DNA of 15,860 nt, from the NCBI GenBank assembly GCA_944381335.1, contig CALWKT010000051.1, forward strand, positions 1-15,860, given 5' to 3'. Made by a program: the position numbers and the translations under genes. The notes beneath the pieces are model-generated. The model was not told where the DNA came from. It ran no database searches and was given only the letters and a program-made list of their open reading frames with translations. This document shows, piece after piece, positions 7,963 through 14,891 of the stretch (the stretch's first letter is position 1; every line of letters begins with the position of its first letter). The DNA comes from an uncultured Christensenellaceae bacterium. GTDB taxonomy: Bacteria > Bacillota_A > Clostridia > Christensenellales > UBA3700.

Positions 7963-9348
7963 TCAGTATTCGAGGTTCTTTGCGAGGTAGCTTTCGAGGT
8001 CGTCGATATTGATCCTGACCTGAGCCATGCTGTCGCGCTCTCTGACGGTGACGGTGTTGTTTTCAAGCGTTTCGAAGTCAACGGTCACGCAGTACGGAGT
8101 GCCGATCTCGTCCTGACGGCGGTATCTCTTGCCGATGCTTCCGGCCTCGTCGTAAGTCGCGGAGAACTTTTTGCAAAGCGCGCGGTAAACTTCTTCCGAC
8201 TTTTCGCCGAGCGCCTTCTTCTGAAGGGGAAGTACGGCGACTTTATAAGGCGCAAGCGCGTGGTGCAGATGAAGGACCACGCGGGTCTCGCCGTCAACGA
8301 GTTCTTCGTCGTAAGCGTTGCACAGGAAGGCGAGCACCATTCTGTCTGCGCCGAGAGACGGCTCGATGACGTAAGGAATATATTTTTCGCCGGTGACGGG
8401 ATCAGTATATTCGAGGTTCTTGCCGCTGACTTTGACGTGTTGTTTGAGGTCGTAGTCCGTGCGGTCCGCAACGCCCCAGAGTTCGCCCCAGCCGAACGGG
8501 AATTTGAATTCGAAGTCGGTTGTCGCGTTGGAGTAGAAGCAGAGTTCCTCCTTGTCGTGGTCGCGCAGTTTGAGCTTGTTTTCGTCCATGCCGAGGTCGA
8601 GCAGCCACTTTTTGCAGAAGTCTTTCCAGTATGCGAACCATTCAAGGTCGGTGCCGGGCTTGCAGAAGAATTCAAGTTCCATCTGTTCAAACTCGCGGGT
8701 ACGGAAAGTGAAGTTGCCGGGAGTGATCTCGTTGCGGAAGCTTTTGCCGATCTGACCTATGCCGAACGGGACTTTCATGCGTGCTGAACGCTGAACGTTG
8801 AGGAAGTTGACGAAAATTCCCTGCGCGGTTTCAGGCCTGAGGTAGACGGTGTTCGCGCTGTCTTCGGTAACGCCCTGGAAGGTCTTGAACATCAGGTTGA
8901 ACTGTCTGATGCCGGTGAAATCGCATTTCCCGCATACGGGGCAGGGGATCTTGTTGTCGATTATGTATTTTTCAAGCTGTTCGTTGGTCCAGCCGGCAAT
9001 GCTTTGTTCAATGCCCTTGCGCTTCATGTAATCTTCGACGAGGTTGTCCGCGCGGTGACGGGATTTGCAGCTCTTGCAGTCCATGAGAGGATCGCTGAAA
9101 CCGCCCAGGTGACCGCTTGCTACCCAGACGTTGGGGTTCATCAGTATTGCGCAGTCAAGACCCGTGTTGAGCGGATTTTCCTGGATGAATTTTTTCCACC
9201 ATGCGCGTTTGACGTTGTTTTTGAGTTCTACGCCGAGGGGACCGTAATCCCACGTGTTGGCGAGTCCGCCGTATATTTCGCTTCCCGCGAATATAAAGCC
9301 TCTGCTTTTGCAGAGGGCAACCAGTTTGTCCATTGTGAGTTCTGCCAT
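7963..9348 (-). CDS. glyS: Glycyl-tRNA synthetase (single-chain, dimeric type)
   Basis: Charges tRNA-Gly with glycine in the cytoplasm. It is the alpha2 class II form, not the two-gene alpha/beta form. The 461-residue length is normal. The N-terminal [23 protein letters not shown] is characteristic. The zinc-binding insertion has CKSC (91-94) and CPVCGKC (136-142). The RPETAQGIF segment (171-179) and motif 2 (FRNE at 204-207 through [11 protein letters not shown]) form the active site. Motif 3 is [14 protein letters not shown], with its conserved arginine. The C-terminal anticodon-binding domain runs from about 365 to 455 ([23 protein letters not shown]). AGGAG precedes the ATG by 8-9 bases. 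A perfect consensus promoter lies just upstream. The leader is only about 45 bases, too short for a T-box, so tRNA-sensing control is not expected here. Confidence 0.98.
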   Translation of the reverse strand: MAELTMDKLVALCKSRGFIFAGSEIYGGLANTWDYGPLGVELKNNVKRAWWKKFIQENPLNTGLDCAILMNPNVWVASGHLGGFSDPLMDCKSCKSRHRADNLVEDYMKRKGIEQSIAGWTNEQLEKYIIDNKIPCPVCGKCDFTGIRQFNLMFKTFQGVTEDSANTVYLRPETAQGIFVNFLNVQRSARMKVPFGIGQIGKSFRNEITPGNFTFRTREFEQMELEFFCKPGTDLEWFAYWKDFCKKWLLDLGMDENKLKLRDHDKEELCFYSNATTDFEFKFPFGWGELWGVADRTDYDLKQHVKVSGKNLEYTDPVTGEKYIPYVIEPSLGADRMVLAFLCNAYDEELVDGETRVVLHLHHALAPYKVAVLPLQKKALGEKSEEVYRALCKKFSATYDEAGSIGKRYRRQDEIGTPYCVTVDFETLENNTVTVRERDSMAQVRINIDDLESYLAKNLEY

Positions 9349-9399
9349 AAATAAGCTCCTCGCGGCGGTGATCCGCCTGAAATTTATATTAACATATAG

Positions 9400-9428
9400 A
9401 TTATAAGAATTTTATCCGGCTTTGTCAA
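9400..9428 (-). promoter_or_regulatory. Consensus promoter of glyS
   Basis: On the minus strand TTGACA (9428-9423) and TATAAT (9405-9400) are exactly 17 bases apart, a full sigma-A-type consensus. A small hairpin GGCGG/CCGCC (9364-9377) lies in the leader just before the ribosome binding site. Confidence 0.85.
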
Positions 9429-9511
9429 TTGATGTAACGTTTTTGCACGAATTTGCGTATTGTGAATTAGCGGGATGAGATAAGCCCCGTGACAATATGG
9501 GAGGAACGAAC

Positions 9512-9691
9512 ATGAACAATTTCAACGAATGCGGAATGTCCGGCGGCTGCGATTGCCTTTGGATCATTCTTCTGTTGCTTCTTTGCGGCGGCAACGGTTT
9601 CAAGAGCTGCGGCACGGGTTGCTGCAACATAATTCCTGTTCTTGTGGCGCTCAGCTGCTGCGGATGCGGCGACGGTTGCGGCTGCAAGTAA
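9512..9691 (+). CDS. Small cysteine- and glycine-rich protein
   Basis: 59 residues, 12 of them cysteine. The pattern alternates Cys/Gly clusters (CGMSGGCDC, CGTGCC, CCGCGDGCGC) with two hydrophobic stretches, LWIILLLLL (17-24) and IIPVLVAL (40-47). Proteins of this kind in Clostridia are often auto-annotated as chorion-class high-cysteine proteins; their role is unknown. The ATG at 9512 is chosen because GGGAGG (9499-9504) precedes it by 7 bases. The ATG at 9497 overlaps that site and is unlikely. The gene is divergent from glyS and followed by its own terminator. Promoter elements are not clear. Possible roles are metal binding, a disulfide-linked surface or spore component, or a membrane-active peptide; none is shown. 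Confidence 0.8.
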   Translation: MNNFNECGMSGGCDCLWIILLLLLCGGNGFKSCGTGCCNIIPVLVALSCCGCGDGCGCK

Positions 9692-9722
9692 GAGTAATAC
9701 ATACTGCAAAAAGCAAGAACGG

Positions 9723-9750
9723 AGCCGGCAGCAATGCCGGCTTTGTTTTT
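9723..9750 (+). terminator. Rho-independent terminator of the cysteine-rich gene
   Basis: AGCCGGC (9723-9729) and GCCGGCT (9736-9742) form a perfect 7-base-pair stem with a six-base loop, followed by TTGTTTTT. Confidence 0.9.
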
Positions 9751-9950
9751 GCGCTTGAAAGTGAAAAAGTTTTTTAGGCTGTCGGATAAGAAAAAAATGG
9801 CGAAAAGTCGATACGTGTCGCGAAAAATGCGATAATTACTAGTACGCGGCAGTTTCCGGGATGCGGTTTTTGCCGGGCGGTAATTGCTGAATTTACCATG
9901 CTGGGCGCAAGGCTGAAAAACGGTAATACTGAGGGAATCAGGCGCTTTGA

Positions 9951-9979
9951 TTGACATTTCGCCGCGTCGGTTGTATGAT
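9951..9979 (+). promoter_or_regulatory. Promoter giving a probable leaderless mRNA
   Basis: TTGACA (9951-9956), 17 bases, then TATGAT (9974-9979). The next ATG begins 7 bases after the -10 ends, at the expected transcription start. No Shine-Dalgarno is present. Confidence 0.7.
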
Positions 9980-9985
9980 GGATTT

Positions 9986-10294
9986 ATGAAAAAGTATAAT
10001 TTCGTCACATGGTGGCTGGATCTCCCGGTCAAGCCGCTCGCGTACAGGATATGGAAAATGGTCGCAACTCCCGTGGTTTTCATACTGTGGGTGATTTTCG
10101 TCGCCGTATATCCTGATTATTACTGGCATTTTTCTCTTTACGTAGTGTTGCCGGTCGCGGTCGTGGATTTCACCTGGGACGGGTTGCAGTATTATTTTTA
10201 CAAAAAAGGCAAGCTGAAGCCCTCAGACAAAGATAACGGCGCCGGATGCGGAGAGAAACAACCGACTGATGACGACGGTCAAAAGCTCAACTGA
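9986..10294 (+). CDS. Small two-helix membrane protein of unknown function
   Basis: 102 residues. Hydrophobic segments lie at about 27-45 (ATPVVFILWVIFVAV) and 48-66 (WHFSLYVVLPVAVVDFTW). They are followed by YYFYKKGK and a polar tail of about 30 residues rich in Lys, Asp and Gln, probably cytoplasmic. Tryptophan and tyrosine cluster at the membrane borders. No family is recognised. The ATG at 9986 is preferred over the TTG at 9947, because that TTG is upstream of the -35 box. Translation would begin at or very near the 5' end of the mRNA. A strong terminator follows 60 bases after the stop. Confidence 0.75.
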   Translation: MKKYNFVTWWLDLPVKPLAYRIWKMVATPVVFILWVIFVAVYPDYYWHFSLYVVLPVAVVDFTWDGLQYYFYKKGKLKPSDKDNGAGCGEKQPTDDDGQKLN

Positions 10295-10354
10295 AAGTCT
10301 GAATACCGTTTTGAGGCTTCGGACCTTTACGCATTTTTCATCAGAATTCATACC

Positions 10355-10382
10355 GCCGGAAAGACAGCTTTCCGGCATTTTT
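10355..10382 (+). terminator. Rho-independent terminator
   Basis: GCCGGAAAG (10355-10363) and CTTTCCGGC (10368-10376) form a perfect 9-base-pair stem with loop ACAG, followed by ATTTTT. Confidence 0.9.
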
Positions 10383-10408
10383 ACGCGTTTTGGCGCATAG
10401 CGTATTTT

Positions 10409-10861
10409 ATGCGGGTTGTCAGACGTCTCTGGGCGATTTGTATTTCAACGGGAATAGTGTTGCTGTCTGCGTTTCCGTCGGCGGTAGCAGTTGATACGGG
10501 AGAGTGGTATTGCTCTCTCGCCATGCCTGTTTTTGCGATCAACGACGCATGGTATACGCCCGTTTTCGCATTGGTTTATGTTGCTGACGTTGTTGCGTTG
10601 TCCTTTCTGTTTTATGGCGGCGCAAGCGGATTCAAGCTTTATCTCCCGCTTTCTTCGGGAGTTTTAAACGTCTTCTGGTGTTACGTCTTTTTCGTACTCA
10701 ACAGTGTTGCCGCTTCGATTGCGGTTCTTGCGTTAATTGTTGCATGGACGTTTGCCTGCGCTGTCGTGAATATGAAAAAATTCAGGGCGTCGGCGGCGCT
10801 TTTTCTGCTCAAAGGCATATTCTTTTCATATCTGCTGGCGGTTCTCGTTTCAGTCAGATGA
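10409..10861 (+). CDS. TspO/MBR-family membrane protein
   Basis: 150 residues, the usual length of the family, with five predicted membrane helices. Family-like landmarks are GEWYCSLAMPVFAINDAWYTPVFALVY (31-57), matching the WY..L..P.F.P..W...PVW pattern. In the second half, LSSGVLNVFWCYVFFVLNSVAAS (81-103) matches the LNLLWS.LFF helix. The last helix (GIFFSYLLAVLV) sits where the family has a YLLWV..A-type segment. TspO proteins bind porphyrins and related hydrophobic ligands and are linked to stress and tetrapyrrole handling; the ligand here is unknown. Tryptophan content is lower than in classical members, so this is a divergent relative. No Shine-Dalgarno and no clear promoter are visible in the 26 bases after the preceding terminator. 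Confidence 0.72.
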   Translation: MRVVRRLWAICISTGIVLLSAFPSAVAVDTGEWYCSLAMPVFAINDAWYTPVFALVYVADVVALSFLFYGGASGFKLYLPLSSGVLNVFWCYVFFVLNSVAASIAVLALIVAWTFACAVVNMKKFRASAALFLLKGIFFSYLLAVLVSVR

Positions 10862-11052
10862 CTGTCTTGCTGAAGAATCGGGCTTGTTGTTTCCGGATAT
10901 GCGCGGCGTGAACGCATAGAAAACAGTCGTATCCGGTTAAAAAGTCTTGCGGGCAGTTCCGCTTTTCCTTCTTCGCCGCAATTTACCGCATCGCTTTTTA
11001 AAAAGCTGATTCTTTATATGCGCGCGTTTCGTTAAAATATATTTTTATTTAG
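10862..11052. other. Intergenic region with two inverted repeats
   Basis: No gene is seen. CCGGATA (10893-10899) and TATCCGG (10930-10936) enclose ATGCG/CGCAT (10899-10917), making an interrupted stem without a T tail. GCTTTTTAAAAAGC (10993-11006) is a perfect 14-base palindrome 46 bases upstream of the next -35 and could be an operator. Confidence 0.4.
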
Positions 11053-11081
11053 TTGTAAATTGTGCGTTTGTTTGGTATAAT
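11053..11081 (+). promoter_or_regulatory. Promoter of the ECF S component-coaX-hom unit
   Basis: TTGTAA (11053-11058) and consensus TATAAT (11076-11081) are 17 bases apart. Transcription should start near 11088, giving a leader of about 95 bases. Confidence 0.65.
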
Positions 11082-11087
11082 TAGCGT

Positions 11088-11183
11088 GAACAACGACAGG
11101 CTTGAGCCGTTGTATGTTCGTAAAATTACATTTTTGCCTGAAAGGATGGGTATTGCCGCAGGGCAAACTCAAGCGTGGTAGTC
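11088..11183 (+). promoter_or_regulatory. Structured leader of the ECF S component gene, candidate riboswitch or attenuator
   Basis: Several pairings compete. A 5' hairpin can form from ACAAC/GTTGT (11090-11094, 11109-11113) enclosing GGC/GCC. Its loop GCTTGAG (11100-11106) is perfectly complementary to CTCAAGC (11168-11174). TTGCC/GGCAA (11153-11166, loop GCAG) makes a second hairpin, but TTTGCC (11133-11138) can also pair with GGCAAA (11162-11167), directly next to CTCAAGC. Either a pseudoknot or a long closing stem would cover the only good AGGG, just before the gene start. No T-run terminator is present, so any control would be translational. I do not match it to a known riboswitch class. 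Confidence 0.35.
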
Positions 11184-11909
11184 ATGAAAAAATCGCATAG
11201 AATAGCGCTTCTGGCTTTCGAATTGGCGCTGATCGTCATATTCAGTCTGTTGCCTATAAACCTCGGCGCAGCGTCGCTTGCGCTGACGTTGCTTCCCGTT
11301 CTCGTCATAGCTCTGACGCAGGACTTCAAAACCGCAGTACTGGGCGGTCTGATAATGGGCGTCACGTCCCTTATCGGCGCGTTCACGGTGGGAGCCGGCA
11401 GTCTTACGGCTCCGCTTTTCAGAAACCCGCTGGTTTCGGTACTGCCGAGGATGTGCGTTCCCGCTGTGGCATGGGCGGTAAACAGAGGACTTTACGCGCT
11501 TGCGTATAAGGTGCGCGAAAAGCTTAATGCAGAACGGGTGCGGAACGCTGACGGGCAGGAGCCGGTTGCGGAACCTCAGGACGTCCCTTCAGACGATACG
11601 GACGGAGAAAAAGTCTCGCAAAAAATAGCGAAGCCCGATTTCAGGATAAAACGGAACGCGGTGAAAAAGCCGCTCGCGGTAGTTATAGACGGCGTTTCGG
11701 GCGCGCTGGGAGTGTGCGCGAATACGGCGCTCGTTCTCGGAATGATATGGTTGCTTTACAAGGGCAGGACGGTGGGGGACAGCGCTATCACTCCGGAATT
11801 CATGATGGGACTCGTTTCTCTGAATTTCGTGATAGAAGTGATCGTGATGACTGTGCTCACTCCTCCTATAGTATACGCAATAAGAAAACAACAGGAGAAA
11901 AACGGCTGA
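11184..11909 (+). CDS. ECF transporter S component, probably for pantothenate
   Basis: Substrate-binding membrane subunit of an energy-coupling factor vitamin importer; it would share ATPase and T subunits encoded elsewhere. 241 residues from the ATG at 11184. Helices cover about 5-25, 31-45, 49-70 and 85-108, then 164-185 and 205-231. The TSLIGAF and SLTAPLFRNPLVSVLPR stretch (61-89) is typical of clostridial ECF S proteins. A charged, acidic loop of about 50 residues (111-162) interrupts the helices, making the protein longer than usual. The stop is 1 base before coaX, so pantothenate is the likely substrate by context only. The start is uncertain: the GTG at 11175 in the same frame is better spaced from AGGG (11160-11163). 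Confidence 0.8.
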   Translation: MKKSHRIALLAFELALIVIFSLLPINLGAASLALTLLPVLVIALTQDFKTAVLGGLIMGVTSLIGAFTVGAGSLTAPLFRNPLVSVLPRMCVPAVAWAVNRGLYALAYKVREKLNAERVRNADGQEPVAEPQDVPSDDTDGEKVSQKIAKPDFRIKRNAVKKPLAVVIDGVSGALGVCANTALVLGMIWLLYKGRTVGDSAITPEFMMGLVSLNFVIEVIVMTVLTPPIVYAIRKQQEKNG

Positions 11910-11910
11910 A

Positions 11911-12687
11911 ATGTTACTCGTTATCGACGTCGGAAACACCAATATAAAACTGGGGATCTACAAGGATGACAAACTCTGTCAGTCCTGGAGACTTTCCGTC
12001 AAAGTGCCACGCACAGCCGACGAACTGGGCATAGAGATCAGCAATATGTTCAAAGTGGGCGGCGTTGACATGAAAGACATCACGGGCGTCATAATGTCGT
12101 CGGTCTGTCCTCCTCTCAACTACACGGTCGAGCACGCGTGCCAGTATTATATCGGCATAAAGCCTATGACCGTCGGCACGGGGATAAAGACGGGTCTGAA
12201 CGTGAAATATACCAATCCGCAGGAAGTGGGCGCAGACAGGATCGTCAACAGCGTCGCGGCATACAAGCTTTACGGCGGACCTTGCATCGTCGTGGATTTC
12301 GGCACCGCGACCACGTTCAATCTGATATCCGAAAAGGGAGAATTCATGGGCGGTTGCATATGCCCCGGCATAAAGAGCAGCCTTGAGTCTCTCGTCAGCA
12401 ATACGGCGAAGCTGACCAGGGTGGAACTCGCCAAGCCGCAGAGCATCGTCGGGAAAAGCACGGACGCAAATCTTCAGGCGGGCATAGTTTACGGGTTTAC
12501 CGGGCTTGTCAAATATATCGTCGAAGGTTTCAGAAAACAGCCCGGGTTCGGGAACGCCAAGGTCGTCGCGACGGGCGGTCTCAGTCAGCTCATCATGGGC
12601 GTTGAAGAAGAAAAGATACTTGACATCGTAGACAGGTCTCTGACTCTGAAAGGACTGAAGATCATCTACGACATGAACAAAAAATAA
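11911..12687 (+). CDS. coaX: Type III pantothenate kinase
   Basis: Phosphorylates pantothenate with ATP, the first step of coenzyme A synthesis, in the cytoplasm. The 258-residue length is normal. It has the ASKHA-fold signatures of this family: DVGNTNIKLG at 6-15 (phosphate 1), PQEVGADR at 103-110 (pantothenate/dimer interface), DFGTATTF at 129-136 (phosphate 2) and GGCICPGI at 147-154. Type III kinases need a monovalent cation and are not inhibited by CoA, which is known for the family rather than seen here. It follows the ECF S gene by 1 base and is probably translationally coupled to it. No terminator separates it from hom. Confidence 0.97.
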   Translation: MLLVIDVGNTNIKLGIYKDDKLCQSWRLSVKVPRTADELGIEISNMFKVGGVDMKDITGVIMSSVCPPLNYTVEHACQYYIGIKPMTVGTGIKTGLNVKYTNPQEVGADRIVNSVAAYKLYGGPCIVVDFGTATTFNLISEKGEFMGGCICPGIKSSLESLVSNTAKLTRVELAKPQSIVGKSTDANLQAGIVYGFTGLVKYIVEGFRKQPGFGNAKVVATGGLSQLIMGVEEEKILDIVDRSLTLKGLKIIYDMNKK

Positions 12688-12760
12688 TACGCTCAATCAA
12701 AAAACGCGTTTTATCAACACGGATAACAAATTTTGCCTCAGGGCACAAAGGAGAATATAT

Positions 12761-14032
12761 ATGAAAAAAGTCGGTGTAGCAATACTCGGTATGGGCGTTG
12801 TCGGCGGAGGTACCGCGCAGATACTCATCGAAAGAAAAAAGCAGATCGCTGAAGAATACGGCGTAGAAGTAGAGGTCGTGGCATGCCTTGACAAAGACAC
12901 TTCCAAGGGCGCGAGATACGGTCTCGACGTCAGCTATTTCGCGGCGGACATTGACGAGATCTGCGCCAACAACAACGTTGACATCGTCGTCGAATGTATG
13001 GGAGGAACGGAACCCGCCAAGACTTTCCTGACAAAAGCGCTTGCGGCAGGCAAGAGCATCGTCACTTCCAACAAGGAGATGTTCAGCAAGAGCTGGCCGG
13101 AACTTGAAAACGTCGCTGCAAAGACGGGCGCAGGTCTCTATTACGAGGCTACGACAGGCGGCGGAATGCCCATCATCAGAATGATGACTCAGGCTATGCA
13201 GGCGAATACGATCCTTGAGATCAAAGCGATTATAAACGGCACGACCAATTATATTCTCTCCAAAATGATCCAGGAGGGCGCGGACTACGCTGAAGTCCTC
13301 AAGGACGCTCAGGCGCTCGGTTATGCGGAGGCAAATCCTGTCGCAGACGTAGAGGGTTACGATTCCAGCTACAAGCTGAGCATACTTTCTTCGCTCGCGT
13401 TCAACAAGAGGCTTCCCGTAGAACTCATAGAAAGGGAAGGAATCACCAAAATAACCAAAGAGGACATCACGATCGCCAAGGAAATGGGCTTCGTAATCAA
13501 ACTGCTTGCCATCGCAAAGCAGAGAGACGGCAAGATAGAGGCGAGAGTGAACCCGGTGTTCCTCAGCAAGGATCATCCGCTTGCCAACGTCAACGATTCT
13601 TTCAACGCGGTGTTCCTCGTCGGAGACAACGTGGGCGACATAATGCTCTACGGCAGAGGCGCAGGCGCGCTTCCGACGGGCAGCGCCATAGTCAGCGATA
13701 TCGTGTTCTGCGCAAGACAGGACAAGCACGCGCGTTACGGCGAGATGAACAACGTTATGACCGCAAAGGACATAGACGGGGACTATCCCAGCGAGTATTA
13801 CATCAGGCTTGACGTACACGACGTCGCGGGCGTCATTGCGGACGTTGCGGCTGTGTTCAAGAAATACAAGGTCTCCATTAGCCAGATGAGACAGAATGAC
13901 GGAAAGGAGATAATCCCGATCGTGTTCGTAACTCACGAGACCAGGAAAAAGTCGATGATGCAGGCGATCGAGGAGATCAGCCGTCTTTCCAACGTCATCG
14001 GAGTGAGAAACGTTATAAAGGTGGAGAGATAA
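12761..14032 (+). CDS. hom: Homoserine dehydrogenase with C-terminal ACT domain
   Basis: Reduces aspartate semialdehyde to homoserine with NAD(P)H, the branch point to threonine and methionine. 423 residues. The nucleotide-binding GMGVVGGG is at 10-17. SNKE with K105 is the conserved catalytic-region lysine. NGTTNYIL (159-166) and EANPVADVEGYDSSYKL (190-206) form the substrate site. The C-terminal ACT domain (about 346-423, LDVHDVAGVIADVAAVF) indicates allosteric feedback, usually by threonine. AAAGGAG lies 7 bases before the ATG. It is 73 bases after coaX with only a small TGCC/GGCA hairpin between. The stop shares one base with the next start (TAATG). No threonine-rich leader peptide is seen. 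Confidence 0.98.
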   Translation: MKKVGVAILGMGVVGGGTAQILIERKKQIAEEYGVEVEVVACLDKDTSKGARYGLDVSYFAADIDEICANNNVDIVVECMGGTEPAKTFLTKALAAGKSIVTSNKEMFSKSWPELENVAAKTGAGLYYEATTGGGMPIIRMMTQAMQANTILEIKAIINGTTNYILSKMIQEGADYAEVLKDAQALGYAEANPVADVEGYDSSYKLSILSSLAFNKRLPVELIEREGITKITKEDITIAKEMGFVIKLLAIAKQRDGKIEARVNPVFLSKDHPLANVNDSFNAVFLVGDNVGDIMLYGRGAGALPTGSAIVSDIVFCARQDKHARYGEMNNVMTAKDIDGDYPSEYYIRLDVHDVAGVIADVAAVFKKYKVSISQMRQNDGKEIIPIVFVTHETRKKSMMQAIEEISRLSNVIGVRNVIKVER

Positions 14033-14484
14033 TGCTTGACAAAGAGGGCGTTCAGCTGCTTTCCAGACTCTGTGCGATGACGGAAGGCGAAAAATACGAA
14101 GTATTGGACTGGACCGACGTGTTCGACGGCGGTCTGGACGATACCGGTAAGGCGATCTGGCGCTCGCTCGCTCAGCAGGGGTGTATAAGCGTAAAATACA
14201 GCGACGAACAAGAGGTGTGTTTTGCCGTAACGCTCAAAGGCAGGAACGTAAACGAAGAACTCGCTACGATGCAGGTGGTCGGGGACGAAAGTCAGACGGT
14301 CGTGCGCACCGACGCGACGGGAAGACCCGTTATGGTGGTCAAGGACGATTCGTTTTTCGAGCATCTGAGAAAGAAAATGCACAGCCGTTCCCTCGGTTTC
14401 ATATGGGGAATGATAGGCGGCGTCGTGGGCGGTATCATAGGCGGGGCGATAGTCGCGCTGATAATGCATTTTGCGATACATTAA
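14032..14484 (+). CDS. Unknown protein with a C-terminal membrane anchor
   Basis: 150 residues. The N-terminal half (1-75) is predicted helical followed by strands (FDGGLDDTGKAIWRSLAQQGCISVKYSDEQEVCFAVT) and could be a winged-helix-like fold. Middle residues 80-105 are polar. Residues 121-147 form one glycine-rich transmembrane helix with repeated GGxxGG (GMIGGVVGGIIGGAIVALIM), a pattern suited to tight helix packing. No family is recognised. The start overlaps the hom stop by one base, with GGTGGAG just upstream, so translation is coupled. The next gene has a similar plan (soluble N-terminus, last helix at the C-terminus), so the two could act together in the membrane. Confidence 0.8.
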   Translation: MLDKEGVQLLSRLCAMTEGEKYEVLDWTDVFDGGLDDTGKAIWRSLAQQGCISVKYSDEQEVCFAVTLKGRNVNEELATMQVVGDESQTVVRTDATGRPVMVVKDDSFFEHLRKKMHSRSLGFIWGMIGGVVGGIIGGAIVALIMHFAIH

Positions 14485-14528
14485 TGGCTTTAACCAACAC
14501 GGACACGTAATTTTCGGGAGAAGAGGTT

Positions 14529-14891
14529 ATGCTCAGCAAGAAACAGAAACTGCTAATGAAAGTCATCTATTCACACGCTATCCTCAAGGAGGGTGTGTGT
14601 CTTATACGTCCGATCGATCTGCTCAAAGAGATACCCTTGAGCAGCGACTTCAGGCGCGACGAGCTTGAATCCAATCTCAAAGCGCTTGTGACCGAGGACT
14701 TTTTTGAGATGATTACGACAGACAAAAAAGGGGAAGAATATTATTGCTTTACGCTGCATCAGAACGGTTATGCGTTTTCAAGGCAGATAGCCGCGGAAAA
14801 GCGCGCCATCATTTTCAAGCTGGTGCTCACCGTCTGCGGCGCGATACTGAGCTTTACGCTTGTGCGTATACTTACGGCGATCGCGGGTTAA
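14529..14891 (+). CDS. Unknown protein, winged-helix-like N-terminus and C-terminal membrane helix
   Basis: 120 residues. Residues 1-78 (KKQKLLMKVIYSHAILKEGVCLIRPIDLLKEIPLSSDFRRDELESNLKALVTEDFFEMITTDKKGEEYYCFTLHQNGY) give a helix-helix-helix-hairpin pattern like a small winged helix. Residues 92-117 form one membrane helix. From memory, similar small proteins occur in Clostridia, but I cannot name the family. GGGAG is 8 bases before the ATG. The stop TAA is immediately followed by the uvrB ATG with no gap. Topology would place the possible DNA- or protein-binding domain in the cytoplasm. Whether it binds DNA is not shown. Confidence 0.8.
   Translation: MLSKKQKLLMKVIYSHAILKEGVCLIRPIDLLKEIPLSSDFRRDELESNLKALVTEDFFEMITTDKKGEEYYCFTLHQNGYAFSRQIAAEKRAIIFKLVLTVCGAILSFTLVRILTAIAG

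Noticed and set aside
9349..9399. T-box riboswitch in the glyS leader
   Set aside because: The mapped consensus promoter leaves only about 45 bases of leader, far too short for a T-box specifier and antiterminator.
7130..9849. Ten-base repeat TAGTACGCGG at 7130 and 9840
   Set aside because: A shared 10-mer is expected many times in a window of this size, and the flanks do not extend the match convincingly.
9947..9985. TTG start at 9947 for the two-helix membrane protein
   Set aside because: It precedes the TTGACA box and would not be in the transcript.
11153..12745. Similar mini-hairpins TTGCC-NCAG-GGCA upstream of the ECF S gene and of hom
   Set aside because: A 13-base match with one difference is expected by chance several times in this window. 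The hom copy lacks the other pairings of the first leader.
12662..13936. Long minus-strand frame (424 codons) opposite hom
   Set aside because: Antisense shadow of hom, which has all family motifs. Similar shadows lie opposite coaX (11914-12696) and uvrB (14901-15842).
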